Part shown: positions 20,233 to 29,713 of the stretch, piece after piece
How the letters are laid out: each line of letters starts with the position of its first letter
How positions within the stretch are numbered: position 1 is the first letter of the stretch
Assembly: GCA_965196985.1 (NCBI GenBank)
Contig: CBDALO010000131.1
Span: 124,001 to 188,000, forward strand
Direction of reading: 5' to 3'
Source of the DNA: 2-12-FULL-35-23 sp965196985
GTDB lineage: Bacteria > Pseudomonadota > Gammaproteobacteria > UBA12402
DNA: 64,000 nt
The notes under the pieces: model-generated
The model's input: the letters and a program-made list of their open reading frames with translations, nothing else
Databases searched by the model: none
What the model was told of the DNA's origin: nothing
Program-made: the position numbers and the translations under genes

Positions 20233-20534
20233 CCCCGCTACTCAATTGTTCTAGGAGTTTGCTATGTGGTATGTATACATTTTAAGAGATAGGTTGAATA
20301 CAAGTCGCTACTATCTTGGGTATACAGAGAACTTAAAAAGACGTATGCGAGAGCATGAAGAGAAAAGAAGTGCTTATACTGGCCGTTTAGGTGAGTGGGA
20401 GTTACTTTATTATGAAGCATATGTATTAGAAAAGCAGGCTAGGAAACGCGAGAGGAAGTTAAAAGCCCATGGTAGGTCATGGCAGTTACTGAAATCTCGA
20501 GTGACAGAAGAGCTAGAGTGATTGAGTAGCGGGG
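20233..20534 (+). other. 302-bp intervening sequence in 23S rRNA, flanked by a perfect 14-bp stem
   Basis: In E. coli this part of domain III reads GATGACGAGGC...GAAG and folds as a short hairpin. Here the hairpin is replaced by CCCCGCTACTCAAT (20233-20246) and its exact complement ATTGAGTAGCGGGG (20521-20534), with about 270 bp between. That is the layout of an excised intervening sequence removed by RNase III without religation. The loop encodes the GIY-YIG protein below, and its stop codon touches the second arm. Confidence 0.88.
20264..20521 (+). CDS. GIY-YIG domain protein encoded inside 23S rRNA
   Basis: An 85-residue protein made up entirely of one GIY-YIG nuclease domain of the small UvrC-like/URI type (COG2827-like). 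Residues 2-7 WYVYIL are the GIY strand and 16-19 YYLG the YIG strand. NLKRRMREH at 23-31 carries the catalytic Arg, and LLYYEAY at 47-53 the Glu. A basic tail (KQARKRERKLKAHGR) could bind nucleic acid. AGGAG lies seven bases before the ATG, so it looks translatable. It may be a homing-type nuclease that spreads the intervening sequence between 23S genes, but this is inference. Confidence 0.9.
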   Translation: MWYVYILRDRLNTSRYYLGYTENLKRRMREHEEKRSAYTGRLGEWELLYYEAYVLEKQARKRERKLKAHGRSWQLLKSRVTEELE

Positions 20535-20806
20535 GAAGTGATTGATGCCCTGCTTCCAGGAAAAGCCTCTAAGGTAAGTTACTAGTTAACCGTACTGTAA
20601 ACCGACACAGGTGGACAGGTAGAGAATACTAAGGCGTTTGAGCGAACTTGGGTGAAGGAACTAGGCAAAATGACACCGTAACTTCGGGAGAAGGTGTGCC
20701 CTTTGTAGGTGAAGGCCGTTGCGGCTGGAGCTGAAGGGGGTTGAAGAGACCAGGTGGCTGCGACTGTTTATTAAAAACACAGCACTCTGCGAAATCGAAA
20801 GATGAA

Positions 20807-20841
<35 letters not shown>

Positions 20842-20874
20842 TAATTGAGGGAGTTATCTTCGGAGAAGCTCTTG

Positions 20875-20968
<94 letters not shown>

Positions 20969-21231
20969 CGATGGCCACACTGTCTCCACCCAAGGCTCAG
21001 TGAAATTGAAATTGCTGTGAAGATGCAGTGTATCCGCGGCTAGACGGAAAGACCCCGTGAACCTTTACTACAGCTTTGCACTGGATTTTGATGATATTTG
21101 TGTAGGATAGGTGGGAGGCGTTGAAGGCGTGACGCTAGTTGTGCTGGAGCCGACCTTGAAATACCACCCTGATATGATTGGAATTCTAACTTAGGCCAGT
21201 TAATCCTGGTTGAGGACAGTGTATGGTGGGT

Positions 21232-21274
<43 letters not shown>

Positions 21275-21395
21275 GCGAAGGTACCCTCGGCGCGGTCGGA
21301 AATCGCGCTATGAGTGCAAAAGCATAAGGGTGCTTGACTGCGAGACGGACAAGTCGAGCAGGTGCGAAAGCAGGCTTTAGTGATCCGGTGGTTCT

Positions 21396-21451
<56 letters not shown>

Positions 21452-21480
21452 ACTACCCAAGAGTTCAAATCGACGGTAGT

Positions 21481-21558
<78 letters not shown>

Positions 21559-21719
21559 TGGTACGCGAGCTGGGTTTAGAACGTCGTGAGACAGTTCGGT
21601 CCCTATCTGCCGTGGACGTAGAATAGTTGAAGAGGGCTGCTCCTAGTACGAGAGGACCGGAGTGGACGACCCTCTGGTGTTCCGGTTGTCACGCCAGTGG
21701 CATTGCCGGGTAGCTAAGG

Positions 21720-21760
<41 letters not shown>

Positions 21761-22046
21761 GCTCTGAGATGAGCTATTCCATGAGATACGTTGAAGACTA
21801 CGACGTTGATAGGCGGGATGTGGAAGTGCAGTAATGCATGGAGCTAACCCGTACTAATTGATCGATTGGCTTGGCCATATAAACAAGTGATTTGGCTAAG
21901 GCGTCTAAAATCAAAAGAATCCCCCGCTTGCTACGCAAGCTGCTTAGCAGGTTCCCTCCTTAGAATAAGGAGGGATAGGGTGGATTTAAAACAAGACTCT
22001 TCCAGTTGGGGACTTCACAACGAACAGTGAGCCCCAACAACCGGTT

Positions 22047-22166
22047 TGTCTGGTGACAATAGCGAGCGTGTCCCACCTGATCCCATACCGAACTCAGTAG
22101 TGAAACCGCTTAGCGCCGATGGTAGTATGGTCTTTGGCCATGTGAGAGTAGGTCATTGCCAGACTT
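22047..22166 (+). rRNA. rrf: 5S ribosomal RNA
   Basis: About 120 nt align with E. coli 5S, including CCCACCTGATCCCATACCG, GAACTCAG and GCGCCGATGGTAGT, and the ends TGTCTGG/CCAGACT pair. The 23S-5S spacer contains a strong hairpin CCCTCCTTAGAATAAGGAGGG near 21955. Confidence 0.95.
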
Positions 22167-22176
22167 TTAAATAAAA

Positions 22177-22215
22177 CAAAAAGCCTCATAGTAATCTATG
22201 GGGCTTTTTTTGTTT
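22177..22215 (+). terminator. rRNA operon terminator
   Basis: The hairpin AAAAAGCCTCATAG-TAAT-CTATGGGGCTTTTTTT with a long T-run directly follows 5S. Confidence 0.9.
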
Positions 22216-22243
22216 GGGGCGAAGTGGATAAAGCTTTATTATG

Positions 22244-23152
22244 CTACTTCTCAAAGCCATAACAACGACTGCGTAGTAGCCCTGCTAAGACAATAAAGAT
22301 TATTGAAACACCTAGGCCTATTAGCATATTTGCTGTTGTAGAGCTGATGAGTATGGGGTTGCTTTGATAGCTTATGGAAAAGAAGCTGCTATGACTGCCA
22401 GTATAGTTAAGGCTTAGTTGGTCGAGCAAACTATGCCAAGTTTGTGTGGCGTAGCTAAAGCGCGAAAAGATGAATTCAGCAAAATAATGATTACTAAGGA
22501 AAAAGGATTCAAACAATAACACAATTAAGATGCTGACAGTGGCAATAAGTGCTGGAGCACGCTTGGCAAAGGCTGAGCAAAGCATAAACCAAGTAAGTAA
22601 AGGTAGAAGCCATAGGCCTTGGAGTAGCATAACTAGGAAAATTTGTACCCAAGTATGAATCATAACAAGCGGATGCCAAAGGCTAGCCCATGGAATAATT
22701 GGGTGAGCCATAAAGAATAAGCTGCCTAATACAAAGATAATAATTTCAGTAGCCATCATGCTGACCCAAGCACAAAAGGGTGCAAGTATTAATCCAGCGA
22801 TAAGCTTTGATAGTAGCGTACTGGTTTGGCTAATTGGCAATGATTGCCAAAATAAGATACTCCGATCACGTCGATCATCATATAACGTACCAGAAAAGTA
22901 ATAGAAAACTGTGAGCCAAAGAACGATGCTAAAAGGCGTACCGATGCCAAATAATATCGCAGGTAAGATTTTGGAAAATTCATCAACGGTATCTTGGATA
23001 GGGATGCCGTTGAAAGTTAAGTTAGAGAGAGAAAGAATTAGAGTGAAAAAGGCAGCTAAGATTACTAAGCCGCCAAGTACAACAGGAAGGGTAAAGAATA
23101 CATTGCGTTGTTCCCAAAACTCTCTGTTTACTAAGGTGATAAGCTTTTTCAT
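22244..23152 (-). CDS. ABC transporter permease
   Basis: This 302-residue protein has about six transmembrane segments, starting VFFTLPVVLGGLVILAAFF after a cytoplasmic EFWEQRN stretch. The segment YDDRRDRSILFWQSLPIS between helices is typical of ABC-2 type permeases that pair with YtrA-controlled ATPases. The ATG overlaps the ATPase stop as ATGA, so it is the last gene of a GntR-ATPase-permease operon. The substrate is unknown; in Gram-positive bacteria such systems respond to cell-envelope stress. Confidence 0.82.
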   Translation of the reverse strand: MKKLITLVNREFWEQRNVFFTLPVVLGGLVILAAFFTLILSLSNLTFNGIPIQDTVDEFSKILPAILFGIGTPFSIVLWLTVFYYFSGTLYDDRRDRSILFWQSLPISQTSTLLSKLIAGLILAPFCAWVSMMATEIIIFVLGSLFFMAHPIIPWASLWHPLVMIHTWVQIFLVMLLQGLWLLPLLTWFMLCSAFAKRAPALIATVSILIVLLFESFFLSNHYFAEFIFSRFSYATQTWHSLLDQLSLNYTGSHSSFFSISYQSNPILISSTTANMLIGLGVSIIFIVLAGLLRSRCYGFEK

Positions 23153-24009
23153 AATGAGTTTTCTCCAGTAATTTCAGCAACAAAAATATCACTAACGCTT
23201 GGTGTTGATAGCTCGCCGAGCTCAGCAAGTGTTGCGCGGTCTTGGTTGCGAAAAATAAGCCGTGTTTTACCTAGCTCCTTCACCTGATATAGAGGGTTTA
23301 ATGCTAGTGCTTGCTGAAGGTTTTCGCCATGAGTGGTGACTTGGATAAACTCTTTGGTTATTTTTTCCATGCCACAATCTAGACTGATTTGTCCTTCATT
23401 GATGATCAGTAAATCAGTTAGCAGGCTTTCAACTTCTTCAACTTGGTGAGTTGTAATCACGATGGTGCGATTTTCATTGAAATAGTTGTTAAGTAGTTGC
23501 TGATAAAATCTTTTTCGATAAAGGATATCAAGCCCTAATGTTGGTTCATCAAGTATTAATATTTCTGCATCAATTGCCATTACTAAGGCAAGATGGAGTT
23601 GAACAATCATTCCTTTTGAGAGTTGCTTTACTTTCTTTTCTAAAGGGATACTGGTTTTACTTAGTAATTCTAATGCTTTTTGGCTATCAAAACGTGGGTG
23701 CACTCCTTCGAGAAAATTAATTGCATTTTGAACTTTAAGCCAACGAGGGAGAGTGGCAACGTCAGCAATAAAGCACATGCGTTCTAGTAGGGAAACTCGA
23801 TGGGTGCGAGGATTAAAGCCAGCGACATTTACTTCACCGGAGAAAGAAGTTAAGCCAAACAAAGTTTTTAGTAGGGTGGTTTTGCCAGCACCATTGGGGC
23901 CAATTAAACCAACGATGGTGCCTGGTTGAATCTTTAGATTAATATCTTTTAGCGCTTGAAAGCTGCCATAGTGCTTATTGAGATTGTTTGTAGTGATAAT
24001 TGGGTTCAT
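23149..24009 (-). CDS. ABC transporter ATP-binding protein
   Basis: A 286-residue ATPase with Walker A GPNGAGKTT near residue 38, signature LSKGMIVQLHLAL and Walker B ILILDEPTLGLD. The signature reads LSKGM where LSGGQ is usual, as in other members of the YtrB-like group. The switch His is in VITTHQVEEVE. A domain of about 70 residues follows the core. It is translationally coupled to the regulator upstream and the permease downstream by ATGA overlaps. Confidence 0.9.
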   Translation of the reverse strand: MNPIITTNNLNKHYGSFQALKDINLKIQPGTIVGLIGPNGAGKTTLLKTLFGLTSFSGEVNVAGFNPRTHRVSLLERMCFIADVATLPRWLKVQNAINFLEGVHPRFDSQKALELLSKTSIPLEKKVKQLSKGMIVQLHLALVMAIDAEILILDEPTLGLDILYRKRFYQQLLNNYFNENRTIVITTHQVEEVESLLTDLLIINEGQISLDCGMEKITKEFIQVTTHGENLQQALALNPLYQVKELGKTRLIFRNQDRATLAELGELSTPSVSDIFVAEITGENSL

Positions 24010-24344
24010 TTTAAGAGCTCCTCTAGGGTAAAGCCGAGTTGCTTTATTTTTTGCTTTAGCAAGGGAAGTTCTTCTTCTAAAAAATATTGTCGTTCTTGTT
24101 GAAGAAGTAGTTGTTTTGCTCCGGAGTTAACAAACATGCCCATGCCGCGACGTTTACTAATAATCTTGCTGTCAGTTAGCGCTTGATAAGCTTTGGAAAC
24201 CGACAGTGGGTTGATTTGATAATCGCTGCTGAGTTGGCGTATGGAAGGTATCGCTTCATTTTCAGCAAGGCTACCATCGAGAATAGCGGCGGCAATTTTG
24301 TCGCGTAATTGCTGGTAAATGGGTTGTTTATCGTTCCACTTCAT
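24006..24344 (-). CDS. GntR-family regulator, YtrA subfamily
   Basis: A 112-residue repressor with an N-terminal winged helix (QPIYQQLRDKIAAAILDG, then SIRQLSSDYQINPLSVSKAY) and only a short C-terminal dimerisation helix, which defines the YtrA subgroup. It is the first gene of the three-gene operon and probably represses it. The stop overlaps the ATPase start by four bases. Confidence 0.88.
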   Translation of the reverse strand: MKWNDKQPIYQQLRDKIAAAILDGSLAENEAIPSIRQLSSDYQINPLSVSKAYQALTDSKIISKRRGMGMFVNSGAKQLLLQQERQYFLEEELPLLKQKIKQLGFTLEELLK

Positions 24345-24360
24345 TACTTAGACCTCTTAG

Positions 24361-24594
24361 TCAGTCATCAAATTTTTGTTCATGCTCTATGGGTTGCTGA
24401 GGTTTTTCTGGTGTAATTACCCACAAAATAAGGTAGAGAATGATACAAATTCCACCTGTGATTAGTGTGATAGCAATATAAAGTAATCTCATGATAGTGG
24501 GGTCAACATTAAAATATTCTGCTAAATCTGCGCAGACGCCACCTAAAATACGGTCTTGAGTAGAGCGATAAAGCCGTTTTGATAAATTGCCCAT
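24361..24594 (-). CDS. PspC-domain membrane protein
   Basis: This 77-residue protein opens with RLYRSTQDRILGGVCADLAEYF, the PspC signature (quoted in part: DRILGGVCADLAEYF), followed by VDPTIMRLLYIAITLITGG and one hydrophobic segment. PspC-domain proteins act in envelope-stress sensing. It is 16 bp upstream of the GntR gene and may head the same transcript, which fits an envelope-stress role for the transporter. Confidence 0.88.
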   Translation of the reverse strand: MGNLSKRLYRSTQDRILGGVCADLAEYFNVDPTIMRLLYIAITLITGGICIILYLILWVITPEKPQQPIEHEQKFDD

Positions 24595-24747
24595 AAAATA
24601 TCTCCCTAGTGTATTATGTTACCAGTACAGTAGGTTGCTAGAATGGTGAGGGTATGGCAAGAAGCCTCGGGTTAAACCTTATCTTAAATCCATATTGTAA
24701 AGTGTGGTTTTTTAGAGCAAGCTAGCTGCCAGGTCTAAGCTTTATTT

Positions 24748-26279
24748 GATAGAGCGTTATTTTGTCTGTAAAAACCAACTTCAGTACTTAGAAAAACCTT
24801 TAAAATTCTAAATGGCACTCTATTGTACCTGTCTCATCGCATAATATCTTAAATTAATTATGCTAATCAATCTAAAAAATTATTTATACCTCAAATTTTT
24901 CTCCTCTCAAAATAAATTATTAACTTTTAGGTAATAGCAATTATATCTCGTTAATAAGAACAAGAATGATCTATCCTAAAACCCTATGAAGCCTTATTAT
25001 TCACTTCAACTTAAGTATCTAGGTGATCCGCTCCACTGGTCATCAATTTCCACTAAAACAGCTGATACGAGCCTTAGGCACGATTCAGTATTAGGGAAAA
25101 TTCCAACTGTATGCGTCCTTCTTTTTACCTCTCTGTTTACGCGCTCAGCTATGTTACTGGTTCTTAATCTTTTTTGATGCGGCCTGTCAAAGTTCATCAC
25201 TACTAAGCCCTCCGGTATATTCACTTCCAACCAAGAAGAAAGCTCTGGTGCTGTTTGCTGATATTTATCTACCGCCATAGCCAATAGTCTTTCCGACTCA
25301 TGAATGTTTGAGGCATTAAATATAGCTGTAATCTCCTCAGCTACTGGTTCCTTCATTGAGCGCTTTGGTATGTGAGCCTGAGCATTTTGCTGCAAATGAA
25401 ATTGGCAGCGTTGCCAAGGAACACTGGGGAACACAGCTCTTCTAGCGGCTTTTAGGCCAGTATGAGCGTCGCTAGTAATCAACTCAATACCATGTATACC
25501 TCGCTCAACCAACTGCTGAAGAAAATCACGCCAATGTACCTCAGCCTCTGATAACGCAACAGAAACACCTAGCACTGTTCTCTTGCCGGTTGATTCATCA
25601 AAGCCATAGGCTATCAATACCGCACAGTCTTGTACTGTGCCGCTAGTGCGCACCTTCTCATAACGTGCATCTAGCCAAAGATATTTTATCTTTCCTAACG
25701 GCTTATTTCGCCATTTCTTTAAATCTTCATCCAACAATTTAGCGCAACGGCTTACTTCTGTGCTTGAAATATCTGTTCCACAGAGTTGCTTTAGCACCTT
25801 TTCAACTTTGCGCGTGGAAACCCCATGCACATACATTTCAGCGACAGCCAGCTTAAGTGCTCTATCAGAGCGTACACCTCGCTCTAAGACTGATGGATAG
25901 AAGGCTTCATTGGAGTCTCTAACCTGCGGTATCTGTAGCTCAAGCTGACCTTGACCTGTGTTAATTAACCTTGGTTTAAAGCCGTTCGCATATCCGTTTC
26001 TATCGCCAGTTCGCTCATAAGGACTGGCATTTAAATGGCGCTCCCTTTCTATTAACATAGCCTCATTCATCAACCTGGAGACAAGCTTAGGTAAAGCTTC
26101 AAACCCCTCCATCGCTAAAACATGTATGGCTTCTTCGATTAAGTTCTCATTTTTATAGCAGCTCATTGTCATTCCTCTTTTTTGGTTAAGTTTACCTTAA
26201 AAGGAATTTCTAATCTGACTGAGTCGCCTGCTTATTTTCAGCAAGTCAATGGAATTTACAGAAAGGATGGCGCACTAGC
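24748..26279 (-). mobile_element. IS256-family element, copy B
   Basis: A 1532-bp element with 8-bp duplication CTTTATTT at 24740-24747 and 26280-26287. Ends and content match copy A almost base for base. It lies upstream of the PspC gene, 153 bp from its start, and may affect that operon's promoter. Confidence 0.95.
25006..26166 (-). CDS. IS256-family transposase, copy B
   Basis: Same protein as copy A apart from Thr in DISSTEVSRC, with the start taken at the second ATG for the same ribosome-binding-site reason. All catalytic segments (LDARYEKV, TSDAHTG, ERVNREVK) are intact, so this copy should be functional. Confidence 0.93.
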   Translation of the reverse strand: MSCYKNENLIEEAIHVLAMEGFEALPKLVSRLMNEAMLIERERHLNASPYERTGDRNGYANGFKPRLINTGQGQLELQIPQVRDSNEAFYPSVLERGVRSDRALKLAVAEMYVHGVSTRKVEKVLKQLCGTDISSTEVSRCAKLLDEDLKKWRNKPLGKIKYLWLDARYEKVRTSGTVQDCAVLIAYGFDESTGKRTVLGVSVALSEAEVHWRDFLQQLVERGIHGIELITSDAHTGLKAARRAVFPSVPWQRCQFHLQQNAQAHIPKRSMKEPVAEEITAIFNASNIHESERLLAMAVDKYQQTAPELSSWLEVNIPEGLVVMNFDRPHQKRLRTSNIAERVNREVKRRTHTVGIFPNTESCLRLVSAVLVEIDDQWSGSPRYLS

Positions 26280-26309
26280 CTTTATTTTTAAGCTTGATAT
26301 CCTTGGTTA

Positions 26310-28256
26310 GTATCCGTTCAATATCAGCATGATTTGAAAATAATTCAAAAAGTTCTTGACAGCTTTTTCGTGCAAATTTGGAAATTTTATATTGGAATCA
26401 TCGTGTGTCATAAAAGCATGATGTGCGCTCTATAACAACGCTGTATGCTCGGATTATTTTTTCATCGATCAGGTTCATGGCTTAAAAATAATTTCAGCAG
26501 TACGGCCATCTGTGTGGGGAAAATTTACCTTTTCAAACCCGTGGTATACTCTTCCTATGAAAAAACAACCTGACAAATCAGTTTTAGCCGATCTCATTGA
26601 GAGATTTAATAATACTGTTACACCAACAGCACTAGAAACAGATTTTAGCAATGTATGTGAAAGTCAGGCTGAGAAAATCATAAAGCTAGAAGACAAGGTG
26701 CAATCGTTAAATAACGCATTAAATAAATATAAAGGTGAGCAAGGAAAGCCTAATGTTAGAAAGCAAACGCGCGCTAACAAGGACAAGGATCATTCCTCCG
26801 AGAAGGATAGAAAAGGAAATAAAACCAATAAAACTAGAAAGCCAAAATCTAGTAAAAAAAATCTCGAAGTCTCTAATACAGTGACACTAACAATTAATCC
26901 AGATTCGTTGCCCAGCGATGCTGTGCCAAATGGCTCTAAGAAAACACTTATCCAGGATATAAAAATTGCTGCTAATAACACTCTTTTTTTGCGCCAACAA
27001 TATTACTCCCCTTCTGAAAACAAACACTATACAGCACCTCTGCCAACTGGTTATGAGGGCCAGTTCGGCCCTACTATTAAAAGCTGGACAAGCTTCCTAA
27101 ATACTCAAGGTGGTATGACGCTAGAAAGCCTTGAGACATTTTATAAAACCGCCAACATAGATATTAGTAAATCAACCATCCATAGCTTCACAATTAAAAC
27201 ACCTACGATACTTGAGCCCGAGAAGGTAGAAGTTGTGAAGGCAGGTTTACAATCCACGAACTACCAGCACCTAGATGACACCAACGCTAGAGAGGATGGG
27301 AAAAACCGTTATGTTAATGTATTGGGTAATGAGTATTATTCAGCTTACTTTACGCTGACCAGTAAAAGTCGATTAAGCGTCATTGAAATGTTAAGCAAAG
27401 ACCACTTTGGGTTCACATTAAATGAGGCCGCTTTTAATTTACTGGCTACTATGAACTTACCCCACAAGGTAATCGAAAGCTTAAAGGTATTTCACTCATC
27501 GACTATCTTAAACAGTAAGGAGCTGGAAGTTATTCTTGATAAGGTATTAGGTGATAAAAAATTTCCAAAATATAGAAAGCTGATTACTGATGCGGCAGCT
27601 ATCTCAACATATAGAAAGAGTCCTTATGCGATAGAAACACTCATTACCGATGATGCGCCACAGTTTAAGCTCATTACTGAATCACTCGCCTTGTGCTGGG
27701 TTCATGAGGGTAGGCATTATAAAAAGCTGACGCCAATTTTTAAGAAGCACCAAGACTCTGTTGACAGCTTCTTGGATAGGTTTTGGGATTATTATCATAA
27801 GCTCATTGAATATAAAAAGAACCCAGGGCAAGATGAGATAGATAAGCTATCCAATGAGTTTACTGAGTTATTCTCAACAATCACTGGCTACGAGAAACTA
27901 GATAAACAAATTGAGCTCACCTTAAAAAAGAAAAGGCAGCTATTGTTAGTGCTGGAAAAGCCAGAGCTTCCTCTACATAACAATCCAGCAGAGTTGATGG
28001 CTCGGAAGCAGGCTAGAATGCGCGATGTACACCTTCATACTATGAGTGAAGAAGGAACGAAAGCTAAGGATACAATGGTTACAATTACTGAGACATGTAA
28101 AAAGCTAGCAGTTAATGTCTTCGATTATATATATGACAGAATTACAAAAAACTATTCTATGCCTTCGCTAGCGGAATTAATTACCATCCGCTCATCACAG
28201 GCGCAGTAAACTAAAGAGAGCGCAGCATGAGCATCATGCTGAAATAAGACGGATAC
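26310..28256 (+). mobile_element. IS66-family element
   Basis: A 1947-bp element with a perfect 8-bp duplication CTTGGTTA at 26302-26309 and 28257-28264, the size typical of IS66. The ends share GTATCCGT and TCAGCATGAT in inverted orientation, 19 of 23 positions overall. Only one gene is present; the accessory tnpA and tnpB genes of classical IS66 are missing, as in the single-gene ISBst12-type subgroup. Confidence 0.85.
26557..28209 (+). CDS. IS66-family transposase
   Basis: This protein of about 550 residues has a coiled-coil N-terminus (KIIKLEDKVQSLNNALNKY), a Lys/Ser-rich linker and a DDE core. Recognisable core pieces are YQHLDDTNAREDGKNRYVNV (first Asp), TDDAPQFK, CWVHEGRHYKK and LHNNPAELMARKQARMRDV with the last acidic residue. 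I took the ATG at 26557 because the region between 26512 and it has no ribosome-binding site, but this is weak. No frameshift is seen, so the element may be active. Confidence 0.85.
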   Translation: MKKQPDKSVLADLIERFNNTVTPTALETDFSNVCESQAEKIIKLEDKVQSLNNALNKYKGEQGKPNVRKQTRANKDKDHSSEKDRKGNKTNKTRKPKSSKKNLEVSNTVTLTINPDSLPSDAVPNGSKKTLIQDIKIAANNTLFLRQQYYSPSENKHYTAPLPTGYEGQFGPTIKSWTSFLNTQGGMTLESLETFYKTANIDISKSTIHSFTIKTPTILEPEKVEVVKAGLQSTNYQHLDDTNAREDGKNRYVNVLGNEYYSAYFTLTSKSRLSVIEMLSKDHFGFTLNEAAFNLLATMNLPHKVIESLKVFHSSTILNSKELEVILDKVLGDKKFPKYRKLITDAAAISTYRKSPYAIETLITDDAPQFKLITESLALCWVHEGRHYKKLTPIFKKHQDSVDSFLDRFWDYYHKLIEYKKNPGQDEIDKLSNEFTELFSTITGYEKLDKQIELTLKKKRQLLLVLEKPELPLHNNPAELMARKQARMRDVHLHTMSEEGTKAKDTMVTITETCKKLAVNVFDYIYDRITKNYSMPSLAELITIRSSQAQ

Positions 28257-28261
28257 CTTGG

Positions 28262-28303
28262 TTACATAGTTGAATCTGACCTTTTTCAGATTCAACTATG
28301 TAA
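28262..28303. repeat. Perfect 42-nt palindrome
   Basis: Arms TTACATAGTTGAATCTGA and its exact complement flank a six-base loop CCTTTT. No T-run follows on either strand, so it is not a standard terminator. It sits ten bases beyond the stop of the WD40 gene, and its first three bases overlap the IS66 target duplication. Confidence 0.75.
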
Positions 28304-28753
28304 GAGGGCGTTCTAAGCCATACGTTCCTTTTTAGTTGAGGTTGAAGAGGCAGCTACAGGACCTGGATCTGGGGTGGTGAGGCTGAAAAAAGTTGCTGGC
28401 GTTGCTGAGGAGGCTGCCAGAGCTAGCCTATCTGTTGGAGTCGGTTTGACTATTGGAGTTCTTCTCGAGGCAGCTGAGGGACTAGCACTTGCAATAAGTG
28501 CGTAGCTTGCATCCCACAATTTTATCGTTTTATCCAGAGAACCACTTGCTAGCAAGCCATTTTGTAATGTAACTAAGGCGCTTACCCAGCATTCATGACC
28601 ACGTAGCGTTGTGAGGCAAGTTAAGTGTTTGGTATCCCATAGCCTTATTGTGCTATCCAAAGAGCCGCTTGCTAGGAGGCCGTTCGGTAGCGCAGCTAAT
28701 GAATATACCCAGTCTTCATGGCCACTTAATGTTCCTAGACACATCAAATCTTT

Positions 28754-29713
28754 AGACCTTCTGCGTAACTAAGGGCAGTTCTAGAAACTAGCTAAAATTT
28801 GCTTATAATTGCCTGATTAATAATCATTCATGGAAAGGCATATGCTATTAAGCTATCAGCAACTCAGTAACCGCCCGCGTATTTTTAAAAAGTTAACTGG
28901 TTTGACCCTTGATGATTTTGAAACGATACACCAACAAGTGAAGTCATCACTTGATGATGAGTTTAGTAAGCTGGGAAGGCGCCCGAAACTCACCACGCAC
29001 CATGATCGCCTTTTGCTTCTCATGATGTACTATCGCACTTATGTAACACATGAATTCTTAGGTTACTTTGTTGGTTTGGATGACAGTAATGTCTGCCGCT
29101 TATTTAAACGCTTAGAACCCTTAGTGGCCAAGCATATTCATATTAAAAAAGACAGAACCCTAACAGAAGATGCGGTTTGCGCTATATTAATGGATGTAAC
29201 GGAGCAGCCTATTCAGCGCCCCAAAAAGAAGAAGCCACGTAAAGATTATTATTCTGGTAAAAAGAAAAGACATACTCAAAAGGTGGAGATAGCAATGAGT
29301 ACATCCGGAAAAATAATCAACGTCTCTCAAACAATGCCTGGGAGGGTTCATGATATTAAGATCCGACAACGTGGCAGCCCACTGCCACCAGCAGAAAAAT
29401 ATGCTGATCTAGGATACCAAGGAATTCAACATACTGACCCCTTGGTTAACTTACCTCATAAAAAGCCCAAAGGCGGCAAATTAACTACTCAACAAAAAGA
29501 GGATAACCGTAATCACAGCAAGATCCGTATTAGGGTTGAACATCAATTCTCAAAATTTAAAAAATTCCGCATTCTTGGGGAGGTGTATAGGAATTTTCGC
29601 AGAAAACACAATATGAGATTTAATATTATTGCTGGGATTCTCAATCTTCAAGCCGGATTCTAAAACTACAAACGAGCATAAGCTCGCCCAGTATTTAGTT
29701 TCGCAGAAGGTCT
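28754..29713 (+). mobile_element. IS5-family element, copy 1 (intact)
   Basis: A 960-bp element with inverted ends starting AGACCTTCTGCG on both sides and a 3-bp duplication TTT at 28751-28753 and 29714-29716. Copy 2 (31449-36645) has the same ends, its own duplication ATA, and the same length once its internal insertion is removed. Confidence 0.92.
28830..29663 (+). CDS. IS5-family transposase (ISL2-like), copy 1
   Basis: A 277-residue DDE_Tnp_4-type transposase with an N-terminal helix-turn-helix region (TYVTHEFLGYFVGLDDSNVCR). The acidic residues are in AILMDVTEQPIQRP, KYADLGYQG and RIRVEHQFSKFKKFR. A second ATG four codons in has GGAAAGG just ahead, so the true start may be 28842. The frame is complete; this is probably the active source of the split copy 2. 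Confidence 0.9.
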   Translation: MERHMLLSYQQLSNRPRIFKKLTGLTLDDFETIHQQVKSSLDDEFSKLGRRPKLTTHHDRLLLLMMYYRTYVTHEFLGYFVGLDDSNVCRLFKRLEPLVAKHIHIKKDRTLTEDAVCAILMDVTEQPIQRPKKKKPRKDYYSGKKKRHTQKVEIAMSTSGKIINVSQTMPGRVHDIKIRQRGSPLPPAEKYADLGYQGIQHTDPLVNLPHKKPKGGKLTTQQKEDNRNHSKIRIRVEHQFSKFKKFRILGEVYRNFRRKHNMRFNIIAGILNLQAGF

